Shown in pieces: positions 32,603 to 40,191 of a stretch of DNA of 40,191 nucleotides. The notes below the pieces were generated by a model, which was not told the DNA's origin, did no database searches, and saw only the letters and a program-made list of their open reading frames with translations. This stretch comes from an uncultured Cytophagales bacterium (lineage in GTDB: Bacteria > Bacteroidota > Bacteroidia > Cytophagales > 172606-1): the NCBI GenBank assembly GCA_902805615.1, contig CADCTQ010000209.1, positions 1 to 40,191 of the forward strand, given 5' to 3'. Position numbers and translations under genes: made by a program. Position 1 is the stretch's first letter. The number at the start of each line of letters is the position of its first letter.

Positions 32603-35080
32603 TCACCCTTTCCGCTTCACCCCGCGCACGGCTTCGGCCGTCCAGGGGTCTTCGGGCCAGGAGTGTTTGGGGTACCGCACGCGGAGTTCCTTGCGCACCA
32701 CCTGGTAGGTGTTTTCCCAGAAGCTTTTCAGGTCCTGCGTCACCTGCACCGGCCGGTAGCCCGGCGAGAGCAGGTGCAGCAACACCCGCGTACGACCCTC
32801 GTTGACCGTCGGCGTGTGCAGCAGCCCGAACATCTCCTGGAGCCGCACGGCCAGCACCGGGTCGCCCCCCTCCGGGAAGTATTGCAGGCGGATGTGCGAG
32901 CCGCTGGGCACCTTGATGGCCGGCGGGGCCAGTTCGTCGAGGCGGCCCGCCAGCGGCCAGGGCAGCAGGCCCGGCAGGATATTGCCCAGGTTGAGCTTGC
33001 CGAAATCATCCCGGCGGCGCACGCCGGGGTCCAGGTACGGGCCGAGCCAGTCTTCCACCGTCGCCAGCAGGTGGGCATCGGAAACGTCGGGCCAGGGTTC
33101 GTCGGGGCGCCAGGTGCGCAGGCTCAGCACCCGCGCCTGCCATTCGGCCGTCCCTTCCGTCCAGGGCAGCACCTTCAGCCCTTCCGTGCGCACGGCCCGG
33201 CAGAGCACCGCCCGGCGCCGGTCGTCGTCCACCCGGGCCAGCGGCGTGCTTTCCACCAGGATGTCGCCGAGGCGCGTTTCGGTGCGGGCCACCAGCACCC
33301 CCTTCGCCGCGTCCCAGTCCACCACCTCGTGGCGGTCCATGCGGTCGCGCAGGTCGTCGGGGTTGAGCGGGGCGGCCAGGTAGATTTTGCCCTCGTTGGT
33401 GCCCGCGTCGAGGTGGGCCACCGCCAGCCAGGTTTCGTGCGCGAGGGGATCGTGGTCCTGCAGGCGCACCGGGCGGCCATTGGCGAGGCGGTATTGCATG
33501 AGGCTGCCTTCCCGTTTGCGGGCCACCCGTTCGGGGTAGGCGGCGGCCAGCAGCCGGCCCACCTGCGCCGGCGCCGGGTGCGCGTTGTCGGTGCGCAATT
33601 CCAGCATCCGGCGCCACGCCGACGCCAGCCGTTCGGCCCGTTCGAGCGACGTGCGGTCGCCGGCGCCCCGCCCGCCTTCCCGCCAGTTGCGCAGGGCCTC
33701 CACCCGCAGCGTCAGGTCGGCGCCGGCCTCGCGGGGCAGCGGGTCGCGTTCTTCGAGCAGGGCCGCGATGTCGGCGGCCAGGGCGGCCAGCTTCATCTGC
33801 CGGCCTTCGAGCAGCAGGTGGGCCAGGCGCGGGTGCGTGGGCAGGCGCAGCATGGCCCTGCCCCGCTCAGTAATGCGGTCGCCGTCCAGCGCGCCCAGCT
33901 GAACGAGCAGTTCGCGGGCCTGGGACACGGCCCCGGCGGGCGGCGGGGTGAGCCAGGCCAGGCTGCGCAAATCCTTCACGCCCCACTGCGCCAGTTCGAG
34001 CACCGTGGGAGCCAGGTCGGCCTCCAGGATTTCGGGCGTGCGGTGCGGCACCAGGTGCACCTGGGCCCCTTCGCGCCACAGCCGGTAGCACACCCCCGGC
34101 CCGAGCCGGCCGGCGCGGCCCGCCCGCTGGTCGGCGGCGTCGCCGGTCACCTGGAGGGTTTCGAGGCGGGTGAGGCCCGTGCGCGGGTCGAAGCGCGGCG
34201 ACCGGGCAAAGCCGCTGTCGACCACCACCCGGATGCCCTCGATGGTGAGGCTGGTTTCGGCAATGGACGTGGCCAGCACCACCTTGCGCACGCCGGGCGG
34301 GCCGGGCAGGATGGCCTCCTGCTGCTGGCGCGGCGGCAGGTCGCCGTACAGCGGGTGGATGCGGACGTGGGCGGCGCTTTCCTCGAGCAACTGCTGCGTG
34401 CGCCCGATCTCGCCGGCGCCGGGCAGGAAGGCCAGGATGTCGCCCTCCTGTTCGCTGAGGGCCTTGCGCACGGCCCGGGCCACCCGCTGGGGCAGCGGCA
34501 CGTCGTTTCCCTGGGGCAGGTACTGGAACCGGATGGGGTACTGGCGGCCCTGGCTGGTGAGCACCGGCGCCCCGCCCAGGAGCGGGGCCAGCTTTTCGCC
34601 GTCCAGCGTGGCCGACATCACCAGGATGCGCAGGTCGTCGCGCAGCACCTGCTGCACCTCACGGCACAGGGCCAGGGCCAGGTCGGCGTGCAGGCTGCGT
34701 TCGTGAAACTCGTCGAAGATCACCATCCCGACGCCCTCCAGCGTGTTGTCGCCCTGCAAGAGCCGGGTGAGGATGCCTTCGGTGAGCACTTCGATGCGGG
34801 TTTTGCTGCTCACTTCGCGTTCGAAGCGCACCCGGTAGCCGGCCGTGGCCCCGAGGGGTTCGCCCAGCAGCGTTGCCAGGCGCGAAGCCACGGCCCGGGC
34901 CGCCAGCCGCCGCGGTTGCAGCATCAGGATCTTGCGCCCGGCCAGCCAGGGTTCGTCGAGCAGGTGAATCGGGAGCACGGTGCTCTTGCCGGCGCCGGGC
35001 GGGGCCTGCAAAATAACGGTGTTCTGCCGCCGCAGGGCGCCTTTCACGTCTTCCAGGATTTCCAGGATGGGAAGCGACAT
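32603..35080 (-). CDS. hrpB: ATP-dependent helicase HrpB
   Basis: An 825-residue DEAH-type RNA helicase of the HrpB family, close to the usual length. Walker A PPGAGKS is at 27-33, Walker B is the DEFH variant at 123-126 (IFDEFHERS), motif III SAT is at 156-158, and motif VI QRAGRAGR is near residue 310. The HrpB-specific C-terminal half is present, ending VRYPKHSWPEDPW. ATG 35080 (MSLPILEILEDVKGAL) is the family-standard start; the open sequence upstream of it is repeat-like and not protein-like. The physiological role of HrpB is not established. The gene begins 142 bases after the end of the pair at 35223-36310 on the same strand, so it may be read through from it. Confidence 0.93.
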   Translation of the reverse strand: MSLPILEILEDVKGALRRQNTVILQAPPGAGKSTVLPIHLLDEPWLAGRKILMLQPRRLAARAVASRLATLLGEPLGATAGYRVRFEREVSSKTRIEVLTEGILTRLLQGDNTLEGVGMVIFDEFHERSLHADLALALCREVQQVLRDDLRILVMSATLDGEKLAPLLGGAPVLTSQGRQYPIRFQYLPQGNDVPLPQRVARAVRKALSEQEGDILAFLPGAGEIGRTQQLLEESAAHVRIHPLYGDLPPRQQQEAILPGPPGVRKVVLATSIAETSLTIEGIRVVVDSGFARSPRFDPRTGLTRLETLQVTGDAADQRAGRAGRLGPGVCYRLWREGAQVHLVPHRTPEILEADLAPTVLELAQWGVKDLRSLAWLTPPPAGAVSQARELLVQLGALDGDRITERGRAMLRLPTHPRLAHLLLEGRQMKLAALAADIAALLEERDPLPREAGADLTLRVEALRNWREGGRGAGDRTSLERAERLASAWRRMLELRTDNAHPAPAQVGRLLAAAYPERVARKREGSLMQYRLANGRPVRLQDHDPLAHETWLAVAHLDAGTNEGKIYLAAPLNPDDLRDRMDRHEVVDWDAAKGVLVARTETRLGDILVESTPLARVDDDRRRAVLCRAVRTEGLKVLPWTEGTAEWQARVLSLRTWRPDEPWPDVSDAHLLATVEDWLGPYLDPGVRRRDDFGKLNLGNILPGLLPWPLAGRLDELAPPAIKVPSGSHIRLQYFPEGGDPVLAVRLQEMFGLLHTPTVNEGRTRVLLHLLSPGYRPVQVTQDLKSFWENTYQVVRKELRVRYPKHSWPEDPWTAEAVRGVKRKG

Positions 35081-35222
35081 GTTAATGGAAAATGGGTAAT
35101 GGACAATGGATAATGGGGCGGGGCGGTCCGGTCCGGCTTGGTTTGGTACGTACGGGTTGCGTGCCCCCGGGCGAGGGGCAAAGGTAGCAAACGGGGCAGT
35201 ATGCGCGGGGAGGGGTGACTCG

Positions 35223-35789
35223 CTATTTGCTCCCGGCGTCCTTTTCCGCGTTCCACCGCTGCACGGCGTCCTTGAGCCACCGGGGCTTGTTTTCCATCGA
35301 AATCTTTGACAGGTCGTACTGCCGGGTGGCTTCGGCGGCAATCTCGTGGAGTTGGTGCAGCGGCGGCACGTCCCAGGCGGCCCTTTCGGCGTCGGTGGTG
35401 GCGGAGTCTACGTCCCAGAGCCGCAGCCGTTCCCCGTCGGGCACGTACTGGAGCCCGAACTTCTGGGGCTTGCCCTGGTACATAAGCCACCGGTCGTACG
35501 CTGCGGCGGCAAACCGCCGGGCGGGCAGGTGACCGAGTTGGACGCTTCTGAGGGCGTACGTATAGGCCGGCCAGAAATCGTCGGGACCGTCGCCGTGCAG
35601 GAAGATGATGCAGGCGTGGAAATAGTCCTCTCCCGAAAAGGATTGACCGGTTTGGAGGAGGGCCCGGACGCTTTCCCGCCGCTGCCGGTTCCGTTCCCGC
35701 AGTTCATAGTACGCCGGGGTATTGTCGGGCGGCTGGTGCCGGCAGTCGTGCTGGTCGGCGTCGAACAGGGTTTTGAGTTGCGGGTTCAT
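35223..35789 (-). CDS. DUF6624-like cytoplasmic protein
   Basis: A 188-residue protein without signal peptide. The pattern LFDADQHD, RNRQRRESVRALLQTGQSF, GEDYFHACIIFLHG, AYDRWLMYQGKPQKFGLQYV and the closing DAERAAWDVPPLHQL corresponds to a widespread family with DQ.D, QHG-like and 'G.PQ.FGTQ' motifs; here the usual QHG reads LHG and GTQ reads GLQ. It is related in plan to the DUF6624 protein at 30127-31080. Its start overlaps the stop of the upstream membrane-protein gene by four bases, so they form an operon. Function unknown. Confidence 0.7.
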   Translation of the reverse strand: MNPQLKTLFDADQHDCRHQPPDNTPAYYELRERNRQRRESVRALLQTGQSFSGEDYFHACIIFLHGDGPDDFWPAYTYALRSVQLGHLPARRFAAAAYDRWLMYQGKPQKFGLQYVPDGERLRLWDVDSATTDAERAAWDVPPLHQLHEIAAEATRQYDLSKISMENKPRWLKDAVQRWNAEKDAGSK

Positions 35790-36310
35790 TTTCGGGGATT
35801 GATGCTCGGTACTTCCGTGCTTCCGGCCGTTGCAATGGCGGTTAGTTTTTCGTGCAGTTCCCGGAGTTGATCGGCCGGCAGTCCCATTTTTCCCTCGCTG
35901 ATGCTGATCAATGGTCCGATGGAATCGAAGCGTTCCAAGCGGGCAATTTCATCCGGCATCCCTTCTTTCCACATGACTTCGGTTTGCAGGTGTTCGAAAG
36001 GAACGACCCACCGGCGTACCGGGCTCACCAGCCAGATGTATTCAACCGTTACCTGCCTTTCCTGGTAGTTGATCTGGATTCGCTTAAGGGCTTTACGGCA
36101 GCCTGCGATGAGTGCGAAGACGCCCAGCACGGGAATGCAATCCAGTAAGCTGACGTGAACAGCATTCCACGACCGGATGAACAGCGCCAACAGCGCAGGA
36201 ATAAGCATGAAGCCGCCGATAAGCAGGAGCACAGCCAGTGTGCATTCCAAATGGTACATCCGCAGCCTGGTCGTTGCGTTCCTGTACTCGACAATCGGCG
36301 TTGCTTCCAT
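35786..36310 (-). CDS. Membrane protein of unknown function
   Basis: A 174-residue protein with two adjacent membrane helices (about 23-46, TLAVLLLIGGFMLIPALLAL; about 53-70, SLLDCIPVLGVFALIAGC) followed by a cytoplasmic domain of mixed strands and helices (IQINYQERQVTVEYIWLVSP, LRELHEKLTAIATAG). The arrangement resembles small PH-like membrane proteins, with a beta-rich domain after a helical hairpin, but no family is certain. It is the first gene of a pair with the DUF6624-like protein (ATGA overlap), divergent from the permease at 36565. Confidence 0.6.
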   Translation of the reverse strand: MEATPIVEYRNATTRLRMYHLECTLAVLLLIGGFMLIPALLALFIRSWNAVHVSLLDCIPVLGVFALIAGCRKALKRIQINYQERQVTVEYIWLVSPVRRWVVPFEHLQTEVMWKEGMPDEIARLERFDSIGPLISISEGKMGLPADQLRELHEKLTAIATAGSTEVPSINPRK

Positions 36311-36564
36311 GGATGATTTTCCTTCAATATAACCAAGATTTTGATGCTTGGTACTTGCCTTTCGGGCTGTCCGGGGCAGGGGCAGTTTTTCCCCAGGCCC
36401 ATCTTGTGATAATTACACTTTTTGATAAAAAAACCAGGTAAAGACCGGCTCTTGTTGTGAAATTTCGTTTTTTAGGGCATCTACAGAGAATCATTGCACC
36501 GAAGGGCAACCCGGCCAGTGGGGCACCAACCAGGGGAACAAACGACACTTAAACCATTTTTTCA

Positions 36565-38934
36565 ATGCTCAGACACAGTTTAGTGCTCATGTACCGGAAC
36601 TTCCGGCGGCACCGGGGTACATTTTTCATCAACCTGCTGGGCCTCTCCTCGGGCCTGGCCTGCACGCTGCTCATCTACCTGTGGGTGAACGACGAGTGGC
36701 AGATGGACAAATTCCACGAACGGGCGGGGCAACTCTACCAGGTGATGGAAAACTGGCAGGAAGGCGGCGGCATCACGACCAAAGGCGACACGCCGCACCA
36801 ACTGGCCTACACCCTGGCGACTGAAATGCCCGAAGTCGAATACGCCGTGCCCATGACGCCGCCCGCCTTTTTCCCCAAGTTTACCCTCACCTACGGGGGC
36901 CGCAACATCCGGGCGACCGGGCGGTTTGCCGGCAAAGATTACTTCCACGCCTTTTCCTTCCCGCTCACGCAGGGGCATAAAGACCAGGTGCTGGCCGGGA
37001 AAAGCGCCATTGTGCTCTCGGAAGAACTGGCCGTCCGGCTGTTCAAATCCACCCGGAATGCCCTCGGCAAGTCGCTGGAATGGGAAACGATGGGGACCAA
37101 AAAACCGGTGATCGTGTCGGGCATTTTCAAGGGCGTGCCCCCCAACTCCTCGGAGGCGTTCGACTTCCTGCTGTCCTTCGACGCGTTTACCGAAGACGTG
37201 ATGCACATGAACGTGGACTGGAGCCGGCCCGAACCTTTTCATACCTACGTGGCCCTCAAGCCCGGCACCCCCGCCGACGCCTTCAACCGGAAGCTGGCCG
37301 GCTTCCTGGCCCGCCGGAGCCCCAAAAATGCCCACCGCACGCTGCTTGCCACGCCGTACGCCGACCTGTACCTGTACGGCAAGTTCGAGAACGGCCGGCC
37401 CGTGGGCACGCGCATTGCGTACGTCAAGCTGTTTTCGGCCATTGCCTTGTTCATCCTGCTCATCGCCTGCATCAACTTCACCAACCTGTCCACGGCCAGA
37501 GCGTCGCGGCGCCTCAAGGAAGTGGGCATCAAGAAAGTGGTGGGCGCCGGGCGGCGTACGCTGGTGGCGCAGTACCTGGGCGAGTCGCTGCTGATGGCTT
37601 TTGCCGCGCTGGCGGTGGCCGTGGGGGTGGTGGCGCTGGTGTTGCCGCAGTTCAACCACCTCACCGGCAAGTCGCTGGGCCTGGGCGTGTCGGCCGGCGT
37701 CGTGCTGGCTTCCCTGGCGATTACGGCCTTCACGGGGCTGGCGGCGGGCAGCTACCCGGCCCTGTACCTGTCGGGCTTCAACCCGGCGCTGGTGCTGAAG
37801 GGCAAGTTCAACAGTGCCACCGGCGAAGGCTGGGCCCGCAAAGGGCTGGTGGTGTTCCAGTTCACCCTCTCGGTGGTGTTTACGGTGCTGGTGCTGGTGT
37901 TGTACCGGCAGGTCGCCTTCGTGCAGCACAAAAACCTGGGCTACGACAAAGACCAACTGATCGCTTTCGAGACTGAGGGCCGGGTCACCGCGCACCCGGA
38001 TGCCTTCCTGGCGGAGATCAAAAAAATACCCGGGGTCGTCAATGCTTCCAGCAAGCTCGGGGAATTCATCAACGGCTTCGGCCAGACGGGTAACATGACC
38101 CTGGGGGAAAAGCAGGTAATGGTTCACCACATGCGGGTGAACTACGACATGATCGAAACGCTGGGCGTTCCCATGAAGGCGGGCCGTTCTTTCTCCCGCC
38201 AGTTTGGTTCGGACGTGAGAAAACACGTCGTCAATGAGGCCCTTGTAAAAGCCCTGGGCCTCCAAGACCCGGTGGGCAAGGTCATTGAGGGCAACAATGG
38301 GGCCCGCATCGAGATCATCGGGGTGATGCAGGACTTCCATTACCAGTCGCTGCACCAGCCCATTGAGCCCTTCGTGTTTACCCTGGAACCCGAGACGGCC
38401 ACAATGGTGCTGGCTAAACTGCAGGCGGGCAGGGAGCGGGAAACGCTGCAAAAGCTCGGGCAGTTCTACAAGGCATTCAACCCCGGCTTTGCGTTCAACT
38501 ACCAGTTCCTCGACGACGCCTACCAGGCGCAGTACGTGGCCGAGGGGCGGGTGGCGGTCCTGTCGCAGTACGCGGCCGGGCTGGCCGTGCTCATTTCCTG
38601 CCTGGGGCTGCTGGGCCTGGCGGCCTTCTCGGCCGAACGGCGGCGCAAGGAAATCGGCGTGCGGAAGGTGCTGGGCGCCACCGAGTCGGGCATCGTGTAC
38701 CTGCTGACGGGTGAGTTTACCCGGCTCGTGGGGGTAGCCGTGGTGGTGGGCCTGCCGGTCGGGTTCTACATCGCCCGGCAGTGGTTGTCAGGCTTCGCCT
38801 ACCGCATCGAACTGGAACCCTGGTACTTCGGGCTTGCCGGCGGCCTGGCCCTGCTGACCGCCCTGCTCACCGTAAGCACCCAGGCCCTCCGCGCCGCCCG
38901 CATCAACCCGGTGCATTGTTTGAAGGAGGAGTAG
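36565..38934 (+). CDS. ABC transporter permease, FtsX/MacB type
   Basis: A 789-residue inner-membrane protein with the same architecture as the one at 16706-19111: an N-terminal helix (FFINLLGLSSGLACTLLIYL), a periplasmic MacB-like domain, three FtsX helices with the signature NLSTARASRRLKEVGIKKVV, then a helix (ARKGLVVFQFTLSVVFTVLV), a second periplasmic domain and three more helices with AERRRKEIGVRKVLGATESG. It is complete: start ATG 36565, stop 38932-38934. No ATPase gene is adjacent. The divergence between the two permeases in this window is large, so they are not a recent duplication. Confidence 0.9.
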   Translation: MLRHSLVLMYRNFRRHRGTFFINLLGLSSGLACTLLIYLWVNDEWQMDKFHERAGQLYQVMENWQEGGGITTKGDTPHQLAYTLATEMPEVEYAVPMTPPAFFPKFTLTYGGRNIRATGRFAGKDYFHAFSFPLTQGHKDQVLAGKSAIVLSEELAVRLFKSTRNALGKSLEWETMGTKKPVIVSGIFKGVPPNSSEAFDFLLSFDAFTEDVMHMNVDWSRPEPFHTYVALKPGTPADAFNRKLAGFLARRSPKNAHRTLLATPYADLYLYGKFENGRPVGTRIAYVKLFSAIALFILLIACINFTNLSTARASRRLKEVGIKKVVGAGRRTLVAQYLGESLLMAFAALAVAVGVVALVLPQFNHLTGKSLGLGVSAGVVLASLAITAFTGLAAGSYPALYLSGFNPALVLKGKFNSATGEGWARKGLVVFQFTLSVVFTVLVLVLYRQVAFVQHKNLGYDKDQLIAFETEGRVTAHPDAFLAEIKKIPGVVNASSKLGEFINGFGQTGNMTLGEKQVMVHHMRVNYDMIETLGVPMKAGRSFSRQFGSDVRKHVVNEALVKALGLQDPVGKVIEGNNGARIEIIGVMQDFHYQSLHQPIEPFVFTLEPETATMVLAKLQAGRERETLQKLGQFYKAFNPGFAFNYQFLDDAYQAQYVAEGRVAVLSQYAAGLAVLISCLGLLGLAAFSAERRRKEIGVRKVLGATESGIVYLLTGEFTRLVGVAVVVGLPVGFYIARQWLSGFAYRIELEPWYFGLAGGLALLTALLTVSTQALRAARINPVHCLKEE

Positions 38935-39022
38935 GGGAGGTGGGGGAATGTAGTAAGGTATTGGGGTATTGAGGAATTAAGGTATTAAGGCAGGAACCAC
39001 CCCCGGCCCTCCTTGAAAAAGG

Positions 39023-39577
39023 CTACGATTAGGACACATTTTGGGATAAACTAAAAAGTGGTCAGTGAGGGTATGTGATGAGCGTATTGGAGGAGGACGG
39101 GGTTAGTGAGGGGTTGGTGATTGGTTGATGAAGCGTAAGTGGGGTTTGTTCTTTTTGGCATTGCCCCAAAAAGAACTAGGCCCAATGATGCTTCCCCCCA
39201 CTGGGCTTACCCGCCCCTCGCCATTGGGCCGGGCCCACGCGCCGCGACTCCACCGGTGCCGAAACAACGATACGAACGCGTAGCGATATGGGCGCGTAAG
39301 GAACGGTGCCCGCCCATCTCAGCGCCGCAAGAACGATACTAGCGCGTAACGATACTGCGCGTAAGGAAGGGCGCCTGCCTACTGCGTTACTGCGTATTTA
39401 TTTACACTGCGTGACCACAAGGGAGGGTGATAAGGACATACGACACTGACCACGGAGGCAGCGACACTGACCACGATGGCATTACCACGATAAAGATCCA
39501 CGCGCCGCCGTCAGTGTCTTCACTGACGGCTCCGGACAGCCTTTTATGAATCTTCTGCAAAAGTGTTCTAATCGTAG
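39023..39577. mobile_element. 555-base element with terminal inverted repeats and 12-base target duplication
   Basis: The left end CTACGATTAGGACAC (39023-39037) and the right end, read in reverse, CTACGATTAGAACAC (39577-39563) match at 14 of 15 bases. CCTTGAAAAAGG flanks both sides (39011-39022 and 39578-39589) as a direct repeat. There is no transposase or other gene inside, so it would be a non-autonomous, MITE-like unit. The interior carries R7-family sequence (39094-39385), GTGGTCAGTG-like words and a perfect 10-base-stem hairpin (GCCGTCAGTG) at 39507-39530. Confidence 0.75.
39094..39385 (+). repeat. Dispersed repeat family R7, copy 3
   Basis: The same order of blocks as 14914-15212: GGTTAGTGAGGGGTTGG, the GTTCTTTTTGG/CCAAAAAGAAC hairpin, GGCCCAATGATGCTTCCCCC, CGCCCCTCGCCATTGGGCCG, and CGATAC-GCGCGTAA words. 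It is slightly shorter, and lies wholly inside the 555-base element. Confidence 0.8.
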
Positions 39578-39789
39578 CCTTGAAAAAGGAGGGGAGCCGT
39601 ACCCATCGGCCCCGCTGACTGTTGTATGTGACGTACGTTTCTCCTTGCTGCGCAGCCGTATCCGTGGAGTTCCCCTCCTTTTTTCAAGGAGGGGGCAGGG
39701 GTGGTCCCTTCCCAATACCCTAATTCTTTAATACCCCAATACATTCATCCCCCTAACATCGAGCATCGCCCAATCCCCACTCCCTTTTC

Positions 39790-39873
39790 TCCGTGTCCTC
39801 CGCGCCCACTGCGGTTTAAAATTTTTCCCGCTGCGCCCTTTGCGTTCCTCCTTTGCGCCTTTGCGTGAAACCC
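39790..39873. repeat. Dispersed 'CTCCGTGTCCTCCGCG / TTTGCGCCTTTGCGTG' repeat
   Basis: Intergenic words TCCGTGTCCTCCGCGCCC and CTTTGCGCCTTTGCGTGAAA of a type found between genes across Bacteroidota; the second part matches 14868-14893 in reverse. Nothing else is seen between 39706 and the next gene. Confidence 0.55.
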
Positions 39874-39959
39874 CGTTTCTCCCTACATTTCCCCATCGAG
39901 CCCGAAAAAATATCCATTTCGATAATTCTCACTTCTCACTTCTCACTTCTATTTTTCCC

Positions 39960-40191
39960 ATGACTTCCCCAGCCGTTGTAAACTATGCCCCCCGGAAGGG
40001 CTGCGTTGAAATCCGCGAGGTGCCCCGGCCCACCATCGGAGAGGAAGACGTGCTGCTCGAAGTCGCCAACGTCGGTGTGTGCGGCAGCGACCTGCACCAG
40101 TGGTCGGCCGACCACAGCTGGCCCGTCAACTACCCCGTGGTGCTCGGCCACGAGTTCGGCGGCCACGTGGTGGAGGTGGGGCGGCTCGTGG
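39960..40191 (+). CDS. Zinc-dependent medium-chain alcohol dehydrogenase, 3' end outside window
   Basis: The first 77 residues of an MDR-superfamily dehydrogenase (sorbitol, threonine or butanediol dehydrogenase-like). The catalytic zinc Cys is C41 in GVCGSDLHQW, and H64-E65 of GHEFGGHVVEVG are the second zinc ligand and the conserved Glu. The start is ATG 39960 (MTSPAVVNYAPRKG), preceded by a C/T-rich leader. The specific substrate cannot be told from the fragment. Confidence 0.85.
   Translation, partial: MTSPAVVNYAPRKGCVEIREVPRPTIGEEDVLLEVANVGVCGSDLHQWSADHSWPVNYPVVLGHEFGGHVVEVGRLV

Larger units (their letters stand above)
38995..39705. repeat. Double-hairpin repeat, copy 2, split by an insertion
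   Basis: AACCACCCCCGGCCCTCCTT begins the left arm at 38995, and GGAGGGGGCAGGGGTGGT ends the right arm at about 39705. The inner sequence after 39590 matches the intact copy at 10564-10716. A 555-base segment plus a 12-base duplication interrupts the left hairpin at 39011-39022. Without them the unit is 144 bases, close to the 153 of the intact copy. Confidence 0.85.

Noticed and set aside
39139-39342. Small plus-strand frame within the 39 kb element
   Set aside because: It is a translation of the R7 repeat; the corresponding sequence in the other copies is not kept open in the same way.

Overview
The window looks like chromosomal DNA of a GC-rich member of the Bacteroidota, most likely a Cytophagales-type bacterium. 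The support is a PorV-type type IX secretion (T9SS) outer-membrane protein, a small protein with a T9SS C-terminal sorting signal, two long FtsX/MacB-type permeases without ATPase genes beside them, a sialate O-acetylesterase of the polysaccharide-degrading kind, and repeat-filled intergenic DNA. No rRNA, tRNA, CRISPR array, prophage or transposase gene was found. The assignment rests on gene families read by eye, not on a search.

Layout. 1-4.5 kb: a tight plus-strand catabolic-looking operon (SnoaL-fold protein, sodium/solute symporter, HisD-family dehydrogenase, SDR) closed by a hairpin terminator. 4.5-5.0 kb: a 74-base inverted repeat. 5.0-8.8 kb: secreted sialate O-acetylesterase, a small unknown protein, and D-lactate dehydrogenase. 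8.9-14.9 kb: two paralogous YD-repeat-like lipoproteins on either side of a small HTH-like protein and a multi-PAS histidine kinase, with about 1.4 kb of repeats between. 14.9-16.7 kb: gene-free, built of nested inverted repeats. 16.7-20.9 kb: an FtsX-type permease divergent from an FHA-transmembrane-protease-like protein whose catalytic His and Ser positions are substituted. 21.4-27.0 kb: a minus-strand surface-export group (PorV with a basic tail, a small T9SS-signal protein, a collagen-like/YadA-like/S74 spike protein, then an unknown exported protein). 27.0-27.6 kb: a DinB-family protein. 28.3-29.9 kb: a lower-GC TIR-TPR protein with repeats upstream. 30.1-32.1 kb: a DUF6624 protein and two small unknowns. 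32.6-36.3 kb: HrpB helicase and a two-gene minus-strand pair. 36.6-38.9 kb: a second FtsX-type permease. 39.0-39.7 kb: a 555-base element with terminal inverted repeats inserted into the hairpin of another repeat. 39.96 kb to the end: the start of a zinc-dependent alcohol dehydrogenase.

The most coherent functional unit is the PorV / sorting-signal / collagen-S74 group, which reads as machinery plus cargo for building a trimeric surface fibre. The TIR-TPR gene is the best defence-type candidate. The intergenic DNA holds about a dozen short repeat families, several present more than once in this window and one visibly disrupted by another.
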